A stretch of 64,000 nt of DNA, from positions 186,001 to 250,000 of the forward strand of contig CAWKBS010000008.1 of NCBI GenBank assembly GCA_963847985.1, in the 5' to 3' direction. A model generated the notes under the pieces. It was not told the origin of the DNA. It ran no database searches and was given only the letters and a program-made list of their open reading frames with translations. Shown piece after piece: positions 24,846-34,609 of this stretch; positions within the stretch are counted from its first letter, which is position 1; each line of letters begins with the position of its first letter. The stretch comes from JAIBJN01 sp963847985. Lineage in GTDB: Bacteria; Actinomycetota; Thermoleophilia; Gaiellales; Gaiellaceae. The position numbers and the translations under genes were made by a program.

Positions 24846-27660
24846 CTACGCGGGCTCTGCGGGATCTCGAGCGCTGAGGCGGTGTGCGAGCTCGGCACGA
24901 GAGCGAACGCCGAGCTTTCGGTAGATCCGAGTCAGGTTCGACTCGACCGTGCGAACGGTCACGACGAGCTCCGCCGCCACTTCCTTGTTCGACCGGCCCT
25001 GGCCGACGAGCTCGGCGATTCGGAGCTCGGCCGGAGTCAGACCGCCGGGGTGAGGGGCCCGCCCGCCGATCCGGGCCAGTTCAGCGCCGGCCTTCTTCGC
25101 CCAGAGCGCCGCACCGAGCTCCTCGAAGATCGTCTGCGCCCGCTGAAGCGACTCTCGAGCCAGGCGCCGCTGCCTGGCGCGTCGTCGCACCGAGCCGAGT
25201 GCCAGCAGCGTCCGCGCCCGCTCGAACGGCATCGGGACGCGGTCGTGGTCGGCGAGTGCGCGCTCGAGGAGCGCGAGCGCCTCGTCGAGGTCTCCTCGTG
25301 CGGCGGCGAGAAGACCGAGGCAGCGCGTGGAGGATGCGAGCGCGCCCCGACGGCCGAGCCTCGTCGCATTGGCCTCGTACCAGGCGCAGATCTCCTTGGC
25401 CTGCTCGAGCCGGTCGAGCTCGATCAGCGCGTGAACGTAATCGAGCGCGAACCTCGTCAGGGACGGCTCGCAGATCTCCTGCTCGCGCGCGAACTCGACC
25501 ACTGGTTCGAGCCGCTCCGCGGCCGCCTCGGGCCGGCCGAGCGAGAGCTCGAGCAGAGCCGAGCGCCCAGCTCGCAAAGTGGAGCGTGGGAGTGCCGTGT
25601 GTGCGACGGGCGATCTCGAGGGCGAGCTCCCCCTTTCCTCGCGCCTCGTCGACGCGGCCAAGGTGCGCCTGCACGAGCGCATCCATTGCGAGTGCGTAGC
25701 TGAAGAGCGTCTCTTGTCCTACCTGCTCGGCGATGTCACGGCCTGCGTCGGCGTGGAGGCCGGCGCGCTCGAAGTCGCCCCGAAGACAGTCGTTCTGCGC
25801 AGCGAGGACGTAGACGTACGGCAGAAAAGACTCGTCGCCCCTCTCGCGTCCCAGCTCGACAAGCTCACGGAACGCGCGGTTGGCCCACCCCAGTTCTTCC
25901 CACCACATGCGGACGATCGCGGCATGCCACTTCGGCGCGGCCTGCAGCCGAATGTGCTCGCTCGGCGGCCGGAGCCGGAGAAGCCGCTCGAGCGTTGCGC
26001 CCGCTGCCGAGCGCCCCAGGGCCGCCTCGGACAGGAGCTGCACGCCCAGGGCGTCGCCGACGAGCCCACGCTCGCCAAGGCCGCGGGCGAGCTCGACGGC
26101 GTCTCTCGCGTACTCGACTGCCTTGGCGAGATGCTCGCGGCGCCGAAAGAGCGTCCCTGCGAGGGCTACGAGCGCTCGGGCTCGCGTGAGCGAGTCGTCG
26201 CCGGCTTCCTCTAGTGCCTGGAGGTTGAGCTCGCTTGCCGCGTGGAGGTCGTCGTCGTAGGCGCGCGTGAGTGCGAGTCGAACGAGGACGCGCGCTCGCT
26301 CGGGCCCCGCAGACAGCTCTCCGGCGAGCCGCTCGAGCATCGCCCGCGCGCGTCGGCTGTCCCCGGACTCGAAGTGGTAGTAGGCGGCGTCAGCACTCCG
26401 GCGGCGAACGTCCTCGCCAAGGTCGGGAGGCGTGAGGCGCGCGGCCTGCTCGGTGAGCTCGGCGGCCGCCCAGGTCGCGCCGCGCACGGCAGCTCCGCGC
26501 GCCGCCGCCTCGAGCCCGTCTGCCACCGACGGATCGGGGCCGGTCGCGGCGAGCGCGAGGTGGCGCGCCCGCTCCTCGGGATCGCCTACGAGCTCAGCGA
26601 GGCGGCCGTGGAGCGCACGTTGGCTCTCCGTCCCTCCGTGGGCGGCTGCGGCGAGGAGCGGGTGGATGAAGCGAACGCGGTCTCCGTCGAGCTCCACGAT
26701 CTGCGCATCGATGGCGGGCTGGAGCGCACGGCTGTCGCCGGCTGCGGCCGAAACGAGTGTGAGTGTTGGTTGGGAGAGGGCCGCAGCAGCGCGGAGGGCA
26801 GCGACCGTCTCGGGCGGAAGCGCGGCGAGCCGGCCGCGTGCGAGCTCGTGCACGTCCTCGGGCACAGGCAGGCGCTCGCCTGCGTCGAGGGGCCGGCCGC
26901 GGCGCTCGAGCGCGCGGGCAAGCTCGAGCGCGAGGAATGGATTGCCACCCGAAGTCTCGTGGATACGGCGCAGTGTCGGGCGGGGAAAGACGGCGTCGAG
27001 CCGATCGCGGAGAAGCCTGTTGAGCGCACCCAGGCTGAGCGGCCCGACCGGAATGCGGCGCAACCGCTCCTCTGGGAAGGCTCGCTCGAGGCGCAGCGGC
27101 GCGTCCGATCCGCCTCGTCCTGCAGCCAGGAGTCCGATCGGCTCGTCCTCGAGCCGGCGGAGCGCAAACTCCAGCGCTGCTGCGGAAGCACGATCGAGCC
27201 ACTGAAGGTCGTCAATGGCAAGCAGCAGAGGCTCGGCCGCGGCGAGTTCCCGCAGTGCGCCAAGGAAGCCGACGCCGACGGCCCTCCGATCGGGCGGCGG
27301 TCCGTCTGGCTCCATGAGAAGGAGGGCGACCTCGAGCGCGTGCGCTTGTGGCCGGGGGAGGGCGCGGAGGACATCCTCGAGCCGCTGCTCGAGCAGGTCG
27401 CCGATCGTCGCGAAGGAAAGACTCGACTCGACCTCCACTGGGCGGGCGGAGAGAACGCGGATCCCTGACTGGGCGGCCGCGGCGATCCCGGCGCGCAGGA
27501 GCGTCGTCTTTCCGATCCCAGCGTCGCCCTCCAGCAGCAGCGCGCCCGGAAGCGACTCCGACGATACGAGGAAGCCGTTGACGGCGGCAAGCTCTTTTCC
27601 CCTGCTGATGACGTCGGAGGTGGCCGAGGTCACGCTCGTATTCTGCTGACGCATTCCCAT
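24846..27660 (-). CDS. AAA-ATPase LuxR-family regulator 3 (single frameshift)
   Basis: About 937 residues from ATG at 27660 (27654 also possible). Walker A is GDAGIGKT, Walker B is LLLAIDDLQWLD, and a long TPR-like region follows. One extra base near 25575 shifts WALG into SALLELSLGRPEAAAERLEP. The C-terminal LuxR helix-turn-helix is LRIAELVGQGRSNKEVAAEL, TVRTVESNLTRIYRKLGVRS. It is a signal-sensing transcription activator of the same subfamily as the genes at 7400 and 16908. It is the last gene of the putative tRNA-bounded islet before the tRNA-Ser(CGA) gene. Confidence 0.85.
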
Positions 27661-27733
27661 CGCGGGCGAATGCGATCGTCGACCCGCCGTCTCAGCCGAG
27701 AAGGGCCCGTGACTATGAGGCTTCCAGGCTAAG

Positions 27734-27822
27734 CGGAGGGGGAGGGATTCGAACCCTCGATCCGCCTAACGACGGATAACGGTTTTCGAGACCGCCGCAT
27801 TCGTCCGCTCTGCCACCCCTCC
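27734..27822 (-). tRNA. tRNA-Ser (anticodon CGA)
   Basis: 89 nt including the discriminator G, with no encoded CCA. The acceptor GGAGGGG pairs with CCCCTCC. The anticodon loop is CTCGAAA (anticodon CGA, codon UCG), there is a long class II variable arm, and the T loop is GGTTCGAATCC. A copy of its 3' part lies at 20682-20725. A second tRNA-Ser follows 27 nt away. Confidence 0.93.
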
Positions 27823-27849
27823 ACGGGTTCGTGCGAGCGCTCTGCGGAG

Positions 27850-27940
27850 CGGAGAAGGAGGGATTCGAACCCTCGAGGGAGGAATTCACCCCCCTAACGC
27901 CTTAGCAGGGCGCCGCCTTCAGCCACTCGGCCACTTCTCC
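27850..27940 (-). tRNA. tRNA-Ser (anticodon GCT)
   Basis: 91 nt including the discriminator G. The acceptor GGAGAAG pairs with CTTCTCC. The anticodon loop is CTGCTAA (GCT, codons AGC/AGU). It has a long variable arm and the T loop GGTTCGAATCC. It lies in tandem upstream of tRNA-Ser(CGA) on the same strand. The 202 bp between it and the DUF305 gene hold nothing I recognise. Confidence 0.93.
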
Positions 27941-28142
27941 GTGCCGGGCCATGGTACCAGCGCGATTTGGGCCCCTCACAAGACGAAGCCCGCCTCGGTG
28001 GGTTAGGAGCCGCACGACCGAAACGGGCATTCGCCAGACGCCGGGGGATATGTGAGGGGAGCCGGCAACCCGGATCATGCCCGCGGGCCCGCCCAACGCC
28101 GTCCCTACGAAGGGGGATTCGCCCCGTGCCGAGCGACGCCGC

Positions 28143-28840
28143 TCAACGCTCGTCGAGCTGTTCGAGGAGCGCTTCCATGCGGCCGATCTCGATCTCCTGG
28201 TCGGACTCGACATGGCGCGCGAACGCGTCGATCTGCGATTCGAAGCCGCCGCCGGCCTCGTAGAGCTGCGCGACCATGGCGATCGCTCCCCGATGGTGGC
28301 GGAGCATGCCGAGCAGGAAAAGGCGGTTGAACTCGCGCCCGGTCGCGGCCTCCATCCGCTCGAGCTCCGCCTCCGTGAGCATCCCGGGCATGAGCTCGCC
28401 GTCGTGGTGGACGCCGAACGCCTCCTCGCCCTGGGCCTCGAGCCAGCGCGCCATCATCGTCGTCTCGTCTTCCTGGGAGATCCGCAGCCGCTTCGCGAAG
28501 AGCGGGAGGGTGTCGCCCTCCGCCCGGTCCGGCACGGAGTCCGCCATGCGGATCGCCTGGGCGTGGTGGTGGATCATGTCCTGCATGAAGGCGATGTCCG
28601 CGGCGGTGGCCTCGGGCGTCTCGATCGCCTCGAGCTCTTTCGGCGTGAGCGTCTCGCTGTCCTCGCCGGGCGCGCCGGGCTGCACGATGCTCGGCCCGGG
28701 GCGGTCGTCATCGCCGTCGAGGCCGTCTGTTCTCCTGCCTCGGCCGGCTCGTCGGAGCCGAGATCGCAGCCCCCGAGGAGCAGGGCGAGCATGACCGCAG
28801 GGAGCGCGAAACGCCCCGCACTTGTCCCGAGTCGCCCCAC
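28143..28840 (-). CDS. DUF305 lipoprotein (single frameshift)
   Basis: About 232 residues. GTG at 28840 opens a lipoprotein signal (ALPAVMLALLLGGC). Near 28700, in a C/G run, the frame must change by one missing base to reach VQPGAPGEDSETLTPKELEA. The DUF305 domain has two HHxxA-type motifs: FMQDMIHHHAQAIRMAD and LLGMLRHHRGAIAMVAQLY. It forms a ferritin-like four-helix bundle; some members bind copper (CopM-like). It is probably exported. It is divergent from the LVIVD gene at 28890 with 49 bp between starts. Confidence 0.8.
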
Positions 28841-28889
28841 TGTTCTATCGTTGCACAGGGTAGGGGGACAATCGAAGGGGAGGGAAAAA

Positions 28890-30791
28890 GTGGAACCTGC
28901 GGCTTCGACGCGCAGCAAACGCGCCGGGTGGCATGGCTTTGTGCTCGTGGGCGTGCTCATCGCGCTCGTCGGGACGCTGACCGCGAGCGCGGCGGCACAG
29001 CTCCCGTCTCAGACCGATCCGCGCTTCACGCTGACACCGGGCTTCCAGAACGCCGGCGAGGCGAGCTGGAACGCCACGAAGATAGGGCACGCCGACAAGG
29101 CCGCGGGCTTCTCCGATCCGGCCAATCCCGGCAACTTCGGCTTCCTGAACTCCGATCTCGCCTTGCAAGGCGACTTCGCGTTCGTCGGGAACTTCAACGG
29201 GATTCAGATCTACGACGTCTCCGATCCGACGACCCCGACCGTGCGGACGAGCATCGTCTGCCCGGGCGGCCAGGGTGACCCGTCCGTCTACGGGAACCTG
29301 CTCTTCATGTCGGTCGAGGAGACCCGTGCCCGCGTGGACTGCGGCACGAACCCGGCCGTCGGCACCCGCTTCCAGGGCGTCCGCATCTTCGACATCTCGA
29401 ACATCGACGTTCCCGTGCAGGTGGCGGCGGTGCAGCTCTGCCGCGGCTCCCACACTCACACGCTCGTCACGGATCCCGACGATCCGGCGAACATCTACGT
29501 GTACGTCTCCGGCACCGCGGGCGTTCGCCCGGCCGCGACGATGGCCGGCTGCAACAACAACCCGGCGAACGGGACGGATCCGTCCCGGTGGCGGATCGAG
29601 GTCATCAAGGTGCCGCTCGCGAACCCGGCCGCCGCGGCGGTCGTCAGTGAGGTGCGGCTCTTCACGGATCCGGTGACCGGCGCGCTCGACGGCCTCCAGA
29701 ACGCCCCGCAGACGCCGCTGCATCCGTCGGGAATCCCCTGGGGCCCGACGCCGATCACCGACGCATGTCACGACATCACCGCGTACCCGGAAGTCGGGCT
29801 CGCGGCCGGCGCGTGCGAGGGCAACGGCCTCCTGATCGACATCTCGGACGCCGCCAACCCCAAGCGCCTGGACGCCGTCGCCGACCCGAACTTCGCCTAC
29901 TGGCACTCGGCGACGTTCAACAACGACGGCACGAAGGTCGTCTTCACTGACGAGTGGGGCGGGGGCACGTCGGCCCGCTGCCGCGTCACCGACCAGCTCA
30001 ACTGGGGCGCCAACGCGATCTTCGACGTCGTCGGCGGCAAGCTCCAGTTCAAGAGCTACTACAAGCTGCCGGTCGCGCAGACGCTGCAGGAGAACTGCGT
30101 CGCTCACAACGGCACGATCGTGCCCGTCCGCGGCAAGGACATCATGGTGCAGGGGTGGTACCAGGGCGGCATGTCCGTGTTCGACTTCACGGACTCTGCG
30201 AGCCCCAAGGAGATCGCCTACTTCGACCGCGGGCCGGTCAGCGGGGCCTCGCTCGTCTTCGGCGGCTTCTGGACGAGCTACTACTACAACGGGCTCATCT
30301 ACGGCACCGACCTCGCCCGCGGGATCGATGTCGTTCGGCTCGACCCGGGCGAATTCCTGTCGCAGGCCGACCTCGACCTCGCGGCGCAGCCGCAGTTCGA
30401 CCGGCTGAACGCGCAGTTGCAGGAGAAGGTCGTCTGGTACGACTGGGAGGGCTTCTCGGGCACGTTCGCGAACCCGCCCGTCCTCAACGAGACGGACTCC
30501 AGGAATGTCCAGACGTTCTGGTTCCGCCTCGGCGGTGACCGCGGCCTCGACGTCCTCAAGGGCACGCCCGTCTCGCGCCGGATCGACTGCGGGACGAAGC
30601 AGCCTCTGGGCGGCTTCACGCCGGCGCTGACGCCCAACTGGGACAGTCTGTCGTTCCATGCGCCGACGCAGCGCTACTACTACCCGTGGAAGCCTCCGCG
30701 GGGGAACGACTACGCGGGCACGTGCCGCGAGTTCGTCCTCACGCTGAGCAACGGGAGCGCCCATTCGGCCTGGCTGAGCTTCACGAAGTAG
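28890..30791 (+). CDS. Secreted LVIVD-repeat protein, long form
   Basis: 633 residues. GTG at 28890 follows GAAGGGGAGGG. The signal region (FVLVGVLIALVGTLTASAAA) is followed by propeller motifs FNGIQIYDVSDPTTPTVRTS, FQGVRIFDISNIDVPVQVAA, GLLIDISDAANPKRLDAV and GMSVFDFTDSASPKEIAYF. Family signatures are CRGSHTHTLVTDPDD, CHDITAYPEVGLAAG and ENCVAHNGTIVPVRGKD. A C-terminal extension of about 150 residues (from EFLSQADLDLAAQPQF) is absent from the other three paralogues. It is exported; function is unknown. A strong terminator follows. Confidence 0.88.
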   Translation: MEPAASTRSKRAGWHGFVLVGVLIALVGTLTASAAAQLPSQTDPRFTLTPGFQNAGEASWNATKIGHADKAAGFSDPANPGNFGFLNSDLALQGDFAFVGNFNGIQIYDVSDPTTPTVRTSIVCPGGQGDPSVYGNLLFMSVEETRARVDCGTNPAVGTRFQGVRIFDISNIDVPVQVAAVQLCRGSHTHTLVTDPDDPANIYVYVSGTAGVRPAATMAGCNNNPANGTDPSRWRIEVIKVPLANPAAAAVVSEVRLFTDPVTGALDGLQNAPQTPLHPSGIPWGPTPITDACHDITAYPEVGLAAGACEGNGLLIDISDAANPKRLDAVADPNFAYWHSATFNNDGTKVVFTDEWGGGTSARCRVTDQLNWGANAIFDVVGGKLQFKSYYKLPVAQTLQENCVAHNGTIVPVRGKDIMVQGWYQGGMSVFDFTDSASPKEIAYFDRGPVSGASLVFGGFWTSYYYNGLIYGTDLARGIDVVRLDPGEFLSQADLDLAAQPQFDRLNAQLQEKVVWYDWEGFSGTFANPPVLNETDSRNVQTFWFRLGGDRGLDVLKGTPVSRRIDCGTKQPLGGFTPALTPNWDSLSFHAPTQRYYYPWKPPRGNDYAGTCREFVLTLSNGSAHSAWLSFTK

Positions 30792-30814
30792 CCGGGCTCG
30801 AATCCGAGTTAAAC

Positions 30815-30844
30815 GAGAGGGCGCCCCGGCAGGGGCGCCCTCTC
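30815..30844 (+). terminator. Hairpin terminator
   Basis: A 13-bp perfect stem (GAGAGGGCGCCCC / GGGGCGCCCTCTC) with a GGCA loop is followed by GCATTT, 23 nt after the LVIVD stop. Confidence 0.8.
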
Positions 30845-30866
30845 GCATTTCCTCTACCCTCGCCGC

Positions 30867-31775
30867 ATGCGCATCGGCCGGCGGGAGGTTGCGCTCTCGA
30901 ACCAGGAGAAGGTCTTCTTCCCCGGCCCGGGCCTGACGAAGGGGGACCTGGTCTCGTACTACCTCGATCTCGCGCCGTGCGCGCTCAACCATGTAGAGCG
31001 CCGGCCCATGCAGATGAAGCGCTACCCGCACGGGGTCGAGGGCGAGTTCTTCTACCAGAAGCGCGTCCCGACCCCGCATCCAGCCTGGCTCGAGACCGTG
31101 CACGTCCTCTTCGGGAGGAGTGGGCGCACGGCGGACTTCCCGGTCGTCACCGACGCGGCCGGTCTCGCCTGGATCGTCAACCTCGGGTGCATCGAGCTGC
31201 ACACCTGGCACGCCCGCGTCGCCGACGTCGAGCGGCCCGACTACCTGCTGATCGATCTCGACCCGAGCGAGGGGAACCCGTGGGAGCTCGTCCCCGAGAT
31301 CGCGCTCGTCGTGAAGGAGGTCATGGACGAGCTGGGCCTCGTCAGCTTCCCCAAGACCTCGGGGGCGACCGGCTTCCACATCCTCGCGCCGATCAAGCCC
31401 GAGCTGCGCTTCCCGGAGGTGCGCCGGTTCGCGAAGGCGCTCGCGCAGGAGGTCGAGCGCCGGATCGACGATCAGGACGTGGCCACGACGACCTGGAAGG
31501 TCGCGGACCGCAGCGGCGTCTTCGTCGACTTCGGCCAGAACGCCCGCGACCGCACGATCGCCTCGGCGTACTCGATCCGCCCGACTCCGGACGCGCGCGC
31601 CTCGGCGCCGTTGCGCTGGGACGAGGTCACCGGCGTCGACCCGGCCGCCTTCACGTTGGAGACGATGCGCGCGCGGGTCGCCGAGGTGGGTGACCTCACC
31701 AAGGGGATGTGGCGACGAAAGATCAGCCTGGCTAGCCGCTTCGACCAGCTTGGCCTAGAAGCCCCGACACCGTAG
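30867..31775 (+). CDS. LigD-type polymerase/primase domain protein (NHEJ)
   Basis: 302 residues from ATG at 30867. LSNQEKVFFPGPGLTKGDLV and YYLDLAPCALNHVERRPMQM are followed by the catalytic YLLIDLDPSEGNPWEL (DxD metal ligands) and KTSGATGFHILAPIKP. This is the stand-alone archaeo-eukaryotic-primase-like polymerase domain of LigD, which fills ends during non-homologous end joining. The ligase partner is probably the convergent gene, whose stop overlaps by 44 bp. No Ku gene is seen in the window. Confidence 0.9.
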   Translation: MRIGRREVALSNQEKVFFPGPGLTKGDLVSYYLDLAPCALNHVERRPMQMKRYPHGVEGEFFYQKRVPTPHPAWLETVHVLFGRSGRTADFPVVTDAAGLAWIVNLGCIELHTWHARVADVERPDYLLIDLDPSEGNPWELVPEIALVVKEVMDELGLVSFPKTSGATGFHILAPIKPELRFPEVRRFAKALAQEVERRIDDQDVATTTWKVADRSGVFVDFGQNARDRTIASAYSIRPTPDARASAPLRWDEVTGVDPAAFTLETMRARVAEVGDLTKGMWRRKISLASRFDQLGLEAPTP

Positions 31776-32769
31776 GGTCGCCCTTCTTCGGGCGAGGGCG
31801 GACCTGGTCGACCGTGCACTGCTCCGGGTCCTTGTCGGGGCGAAAGCGGAGGAAGCGCGAGTTGTGGCGGATGCGCCCCTTCTGCCACTTGTCGTAGCGG
31901 ACCTCGACGACGAGCTCGGGCGGGACCGGGCTCCACTCGAGCTGGTCGGCCTTCGGCTTCCAGCGGCTCGGGGCGCCGCGCGGCTTTCGCTCCGGGTTCG
32001 GGCCGAGCAGCGGCTCGACGCGCTCGAGGATCTCCGCGCGCTTCTTGCCGGTGGCCGGGGCGGAGCCGACCGGGCGCAGCTCGCCGTCGACGTACAGCCC
32101 AAGGGCGAGGCTCGCGATGCCGGTGCCCTTCTCGCTCCAGGTCACGCCGACGACGACCATGTCCGCGGTCTTCTCGCCCTTCACCTTCTGCACGGCCTCA
32201 CGCGAGCCGGGCAGGTACGGGGAGTCGACCCGCTTGGCGATGACGCCGTCGAACCCGGCGGCCTCGAGCCGCTCCAGCCAGCGGGCCGCCTCCTTCGCGT
32301 CGCGGCTCGAGGGCGACACGTCGAACGGCAAGGTCTCAACCTTCGCGCGCCGCTCCGCGAACGGACGCCCGTGGAAGTCCTCGCCGTCCCAGAGGAGGAC
32401 GTCGAAGCAGACGAACTGGGCAGGGATCTCCGCCGAGAGCCTCTGCACGCGGCTCTCGGCGGGGTGGAGCCGCATCTGGAGCGCGTCGAAGTCGAGCGCC
32501 CCGTCGCGGACGACGACGATCTCCCCGTCCACGGCCGAGCGGGGCGGGAGGAGCTCTCCGAGCGCGCACAGCTCCGGGAAGTAGCGCAGGAGCGGGCGCG
32601 CGTTCCGGCTCCAGAGGTGGAACTCGCCGTCGAGGTTCTCGGCGATCCCGCGGAACCCGTCCCACTTGGGCTCGAACTGCCAGCCTTCGCCCTCCGGGAG
32701 CGCGTCGACGAGCTGCGCCTCCATGGGCGGGAAGGGAAGTTTCTTCGGAGGCGCAACTTCGGAGGGCAT
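31732..32769 (-). CDS. ATP-dependent DNA ligase (LigC/LigD ligase type)
   Basis: 345 residues from ATG at 32769. Motif I is FEPKWDGFRGI, with the adenylated Lys. It is followed by SRNARPLLRYFPEL, the VDGEIVV motif, FDGVIAKRVDSPYLPGSRE (motif IV) and KVKGEKTADMVVVGVTW (motif V). The OB-fold C-terminus contains PPELVVEVRYDKWQKGRIRH and is about the usual length for a single-domain LigC. It seals DNA breaks and probably works with the convergent polymerase gene. It is divergent from fabF with only 24 bp between starts. Confidence 0.9.
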   Translation of the reverse strand: MPSEVAPPKKLPFPPMEAQLVDALPEGEGWQFEPKWDGFRGIAENLDGEFHLWSRNARPLLRYFPELCALGELLPPRSAVDGEIVVVRDGALDFDALQMRLHPAESRVQRLSAEIPAQFVCFDVLLWDGEDFHGRPFAERRAKVETLPFDVSPSSRDAKEAARWLERLEAAGFDGVIAKRVDSPYLPGSREAVQKVKGEKTADMVVVGVTWSEKGTGIASLALGLYVDGELRPVGSAPATGKKRAEILERVEPLLGPNPERKPRGAPSRWKPKADQLEWSPVPPELVVEVRYDKWQKGRIRHNSRFLRFRPDKDPEQCTVDQVRPRPKKGDPTVSGLLGQAGRSG

Positions 32770-32793
32770 GTCGCGCGTCTAACGCTAACGAAC

Positions 32794-34026
32794 ATGCGAC
32801 GCGTGGTGATCACTGGAATGGGCGCGGTCACGCCCCTCGGCAACGATCTGCCGACGACCTGGGAGCGGCTGCTCGCCGGCGAGAGCGGTGTCGACCGCAT
32901 CCATGCGTTCGACCCGAGCGAGTTCCCCGTCCAGATCGCCGCCGAGGTCAAGGACGACTACGACCCCACCGGCGCCGCGGCGCCCAAGGAGCTGCGCAAG
33001 CTCGACCGCAATGTCCTCTTCGCCCTCTCCGCGGCGAAGGAGGCGGCCACGGACGCCGGTCTCAACGGCTTCGATCCCGAGCGCGTCGGCGTGGTCGTGG
33101 GGAACTGCATCGGCGGCTTCAACGAGCTGATGCGCCAGCACGACATCCTGCGGGAGCGCGGGCCGGACCGGGTCTCGCCGACGTTCCTCGCGAACGTGCT
33201 CGTCGACTCGGCGAGCGGGCAGATCGCGATCGAGCTCGGCCTCCGCGGGCCCAACTACGCCGTCGTCTCCGCCTGCGCCACCGGCTCGCACGCGATCGGC
33301 GAGGGCGCCGAGCTGGTTCGGCACGGGGACGCCGACGTGATCCTCGCGGGCGGCACCGAAGGCTGCATCCACCCGCTGATCCTCGCGGGCTTCTGCACCA
33401 TGCGCGGCCTGGCGATCGGGAACGGCGACCCGCGGAGCGCGGCCCGTCCCTTCGACGCGCTCCGCGAGGGCTTCGTCATGGGCGAGGGCGCCGCGGTGAT
33501 GGTCTTGGAGGAGCTCGAAGCCGCCCAGGCGCGGGGCGCGAAGATCTATGCCGAGGTGCTCGGCTACGGGGCCTCCAACGACGCACACCACATGCTCCAG
33601 CCCGACCCGGAGTTCACCGGAGTCGTCGCCATGATGCGCGCGGCCCTCGAGCGGTCCCGGACCACGCCCGACCAGGTCGACTACGTCAACGCTCACGGGA
33701 CCGGGACGCCGCTCGGCGACCTCGCCGAGACGCAGGCGCTGAAGGAAGTCTTCGGCGACCACGCCTACGAGCTGGCCGTCTCCTCGACGAAGTCGATGCT
33801 CGGGCACATGTTCGGCGCGGCCGGCGCCATCGAGGCGGTGGCGTGTGCGCTCGCCATCCACGAGGGGAGGATCCCGCCGACGATCAACTACGAAAACCCG
33901 GATCCCGACCTCGACCTGGATTACGTCCCGAACCAGGCGCGGGAGGCCAAGATCCGTGTTGCGCTCTCGAACGCGATGGGCCTTGGGGGCCACAACGGCT
34001 GCGTCCTCCTCGGACGGGTGAGCTAG
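32794..34026 (+). CDS. fabF: 3-oxoacyl-ACP synthase II (KAS II)
   Basis: 410 residues from ATG at 32794. RVVITGMGAVTPLGND opens the thiolase fold. The nucleophile Cys is in VVSACATGSHAIGEG, and the two catalytic His are in VNAHGTGTPLGDLAETQA and LGHMFGAAGAIEA. The C-terminus AKIRVALSNAMGLGGHNGCV is typical. It catalyses chain-elongating Claisen condensation in type II fatty-acid synthesis. It stands alone, with no other fab genes nearby. The 24-bp gap to the divergent ligase gene suggests a very short or absent leader. Confidence 0.92.
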   Translation: MRRVVITGMGAVTPLGNDLPTTWERLLAGESGVDRIHAFDPSEFPVQIAAEVKDDYDPTGAAAPKELRKLDRNVLFALSAAKEAATDAGLNGFDPERVGVVVGNCIGGFNELMRQHDILRERGPDRVSPTFLANVLVDSASGQIAIELGLRGPNYAVVSACATGSHAIGEGAELVRHGDADVILAGGTEGCIHPLILAGFCTMRGLAIGNGDPRSAARPFDALREGFVMGEGAAVMVLEELEAAQARGAKIYAEVLGYGASNDAHHMLQPDPEFTGVVAMMRAALERSRTTPDQVDYVNAHGTGTPLGDLAETQALKEVFGDHAYELAVSSTKSMLGHMFGAAGAIEAVACALAIHEGRIPPTINYENPDPDLDLDYVPNQAREAKIRVALSNAMGLGGHNGCVLLGRVS

Positions 34027-34149
34027 GGCATCAAGCGGGGAGCGGAATGAGCTTGCGCCCGGGTTCCGGTTGGTGCGTGCTCGCGCTCCGTCGGCGCCGC
34101 GTCGTCTAGGGGTTGATTTGTCCGTGTCGGGCGTTACAGTCCGCACACT

Positions 34150-34609
34150 CTGCCTAAGCGTCGACCTGCACTTGGCGTAGTTCTTGCAGGCGCACTCGCT
34201 CTCTTCCTGGCCGCCGGCTGCGGCGGTGGTGGGGGCGGCGGCGGCGATGGTGGCGGCGGCTCGGGCGACCTCCAGGCGCAGGCCGAGCAGGTCGGCGTCC
34301 TGCTCGACCAGATCGAGGCGCTGCCCACGAGCGCGGCGACCGTCGACGACTTCTCGGCGCAGCTCGCTCCGCTTCGCGAGCAGATCCAAGTGCAGATCGA
34401 GCAGATCGAGCAGACCGATGCGCCCGACGAGCTCAGCTCGCAGAAGGACCAGCTCAGCAACCGGCTCCTGTCGCTGCGGACCCAGCTCGGCCGCGTCGAG
34501 GGGCTGCTCACCGCAGGGCGACCTGGACGCCGCGCAGACGGCGACCGAGCAGCTGCTCTCGATCCAGGAGCTCCGCCAGACGATCGCGGTGATCGAGGCC
34601 GCCGGCTAG
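34150..34609 (+). CDS. Gly-rich lipoprotein with coiled coil (frameshift, uncertain start)
   Basis: A signal region (PALGVVLAGALALFLAAGC) with a lipobox is followed by a run of Gly and Asp, then a coiled-coil segment (QAEQVGVLLDQIEALPTSAA, APLREQIQVQIEQIEQTDAP). The frame must gain one base near 34515 to reach QGDLDAAQTATEQLLSIQEL and the end TIAVIEAAG. No ATG, GTG or TTG is available in frame after the upstream stop. CTG at 34150 is the best candidate and would make the mRNA nearly leaderless. Function is unknown. Confidence 0.5.

Noticed and set aside
27972..28059. CCCCTCACA / TGTGAGGGG inverted repeat near the tRNA pair
   Set aside because: Nine-base arms 70 nt apart with no supporting structure or homologous copy. 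Chance is likely in GC-rich DNA.
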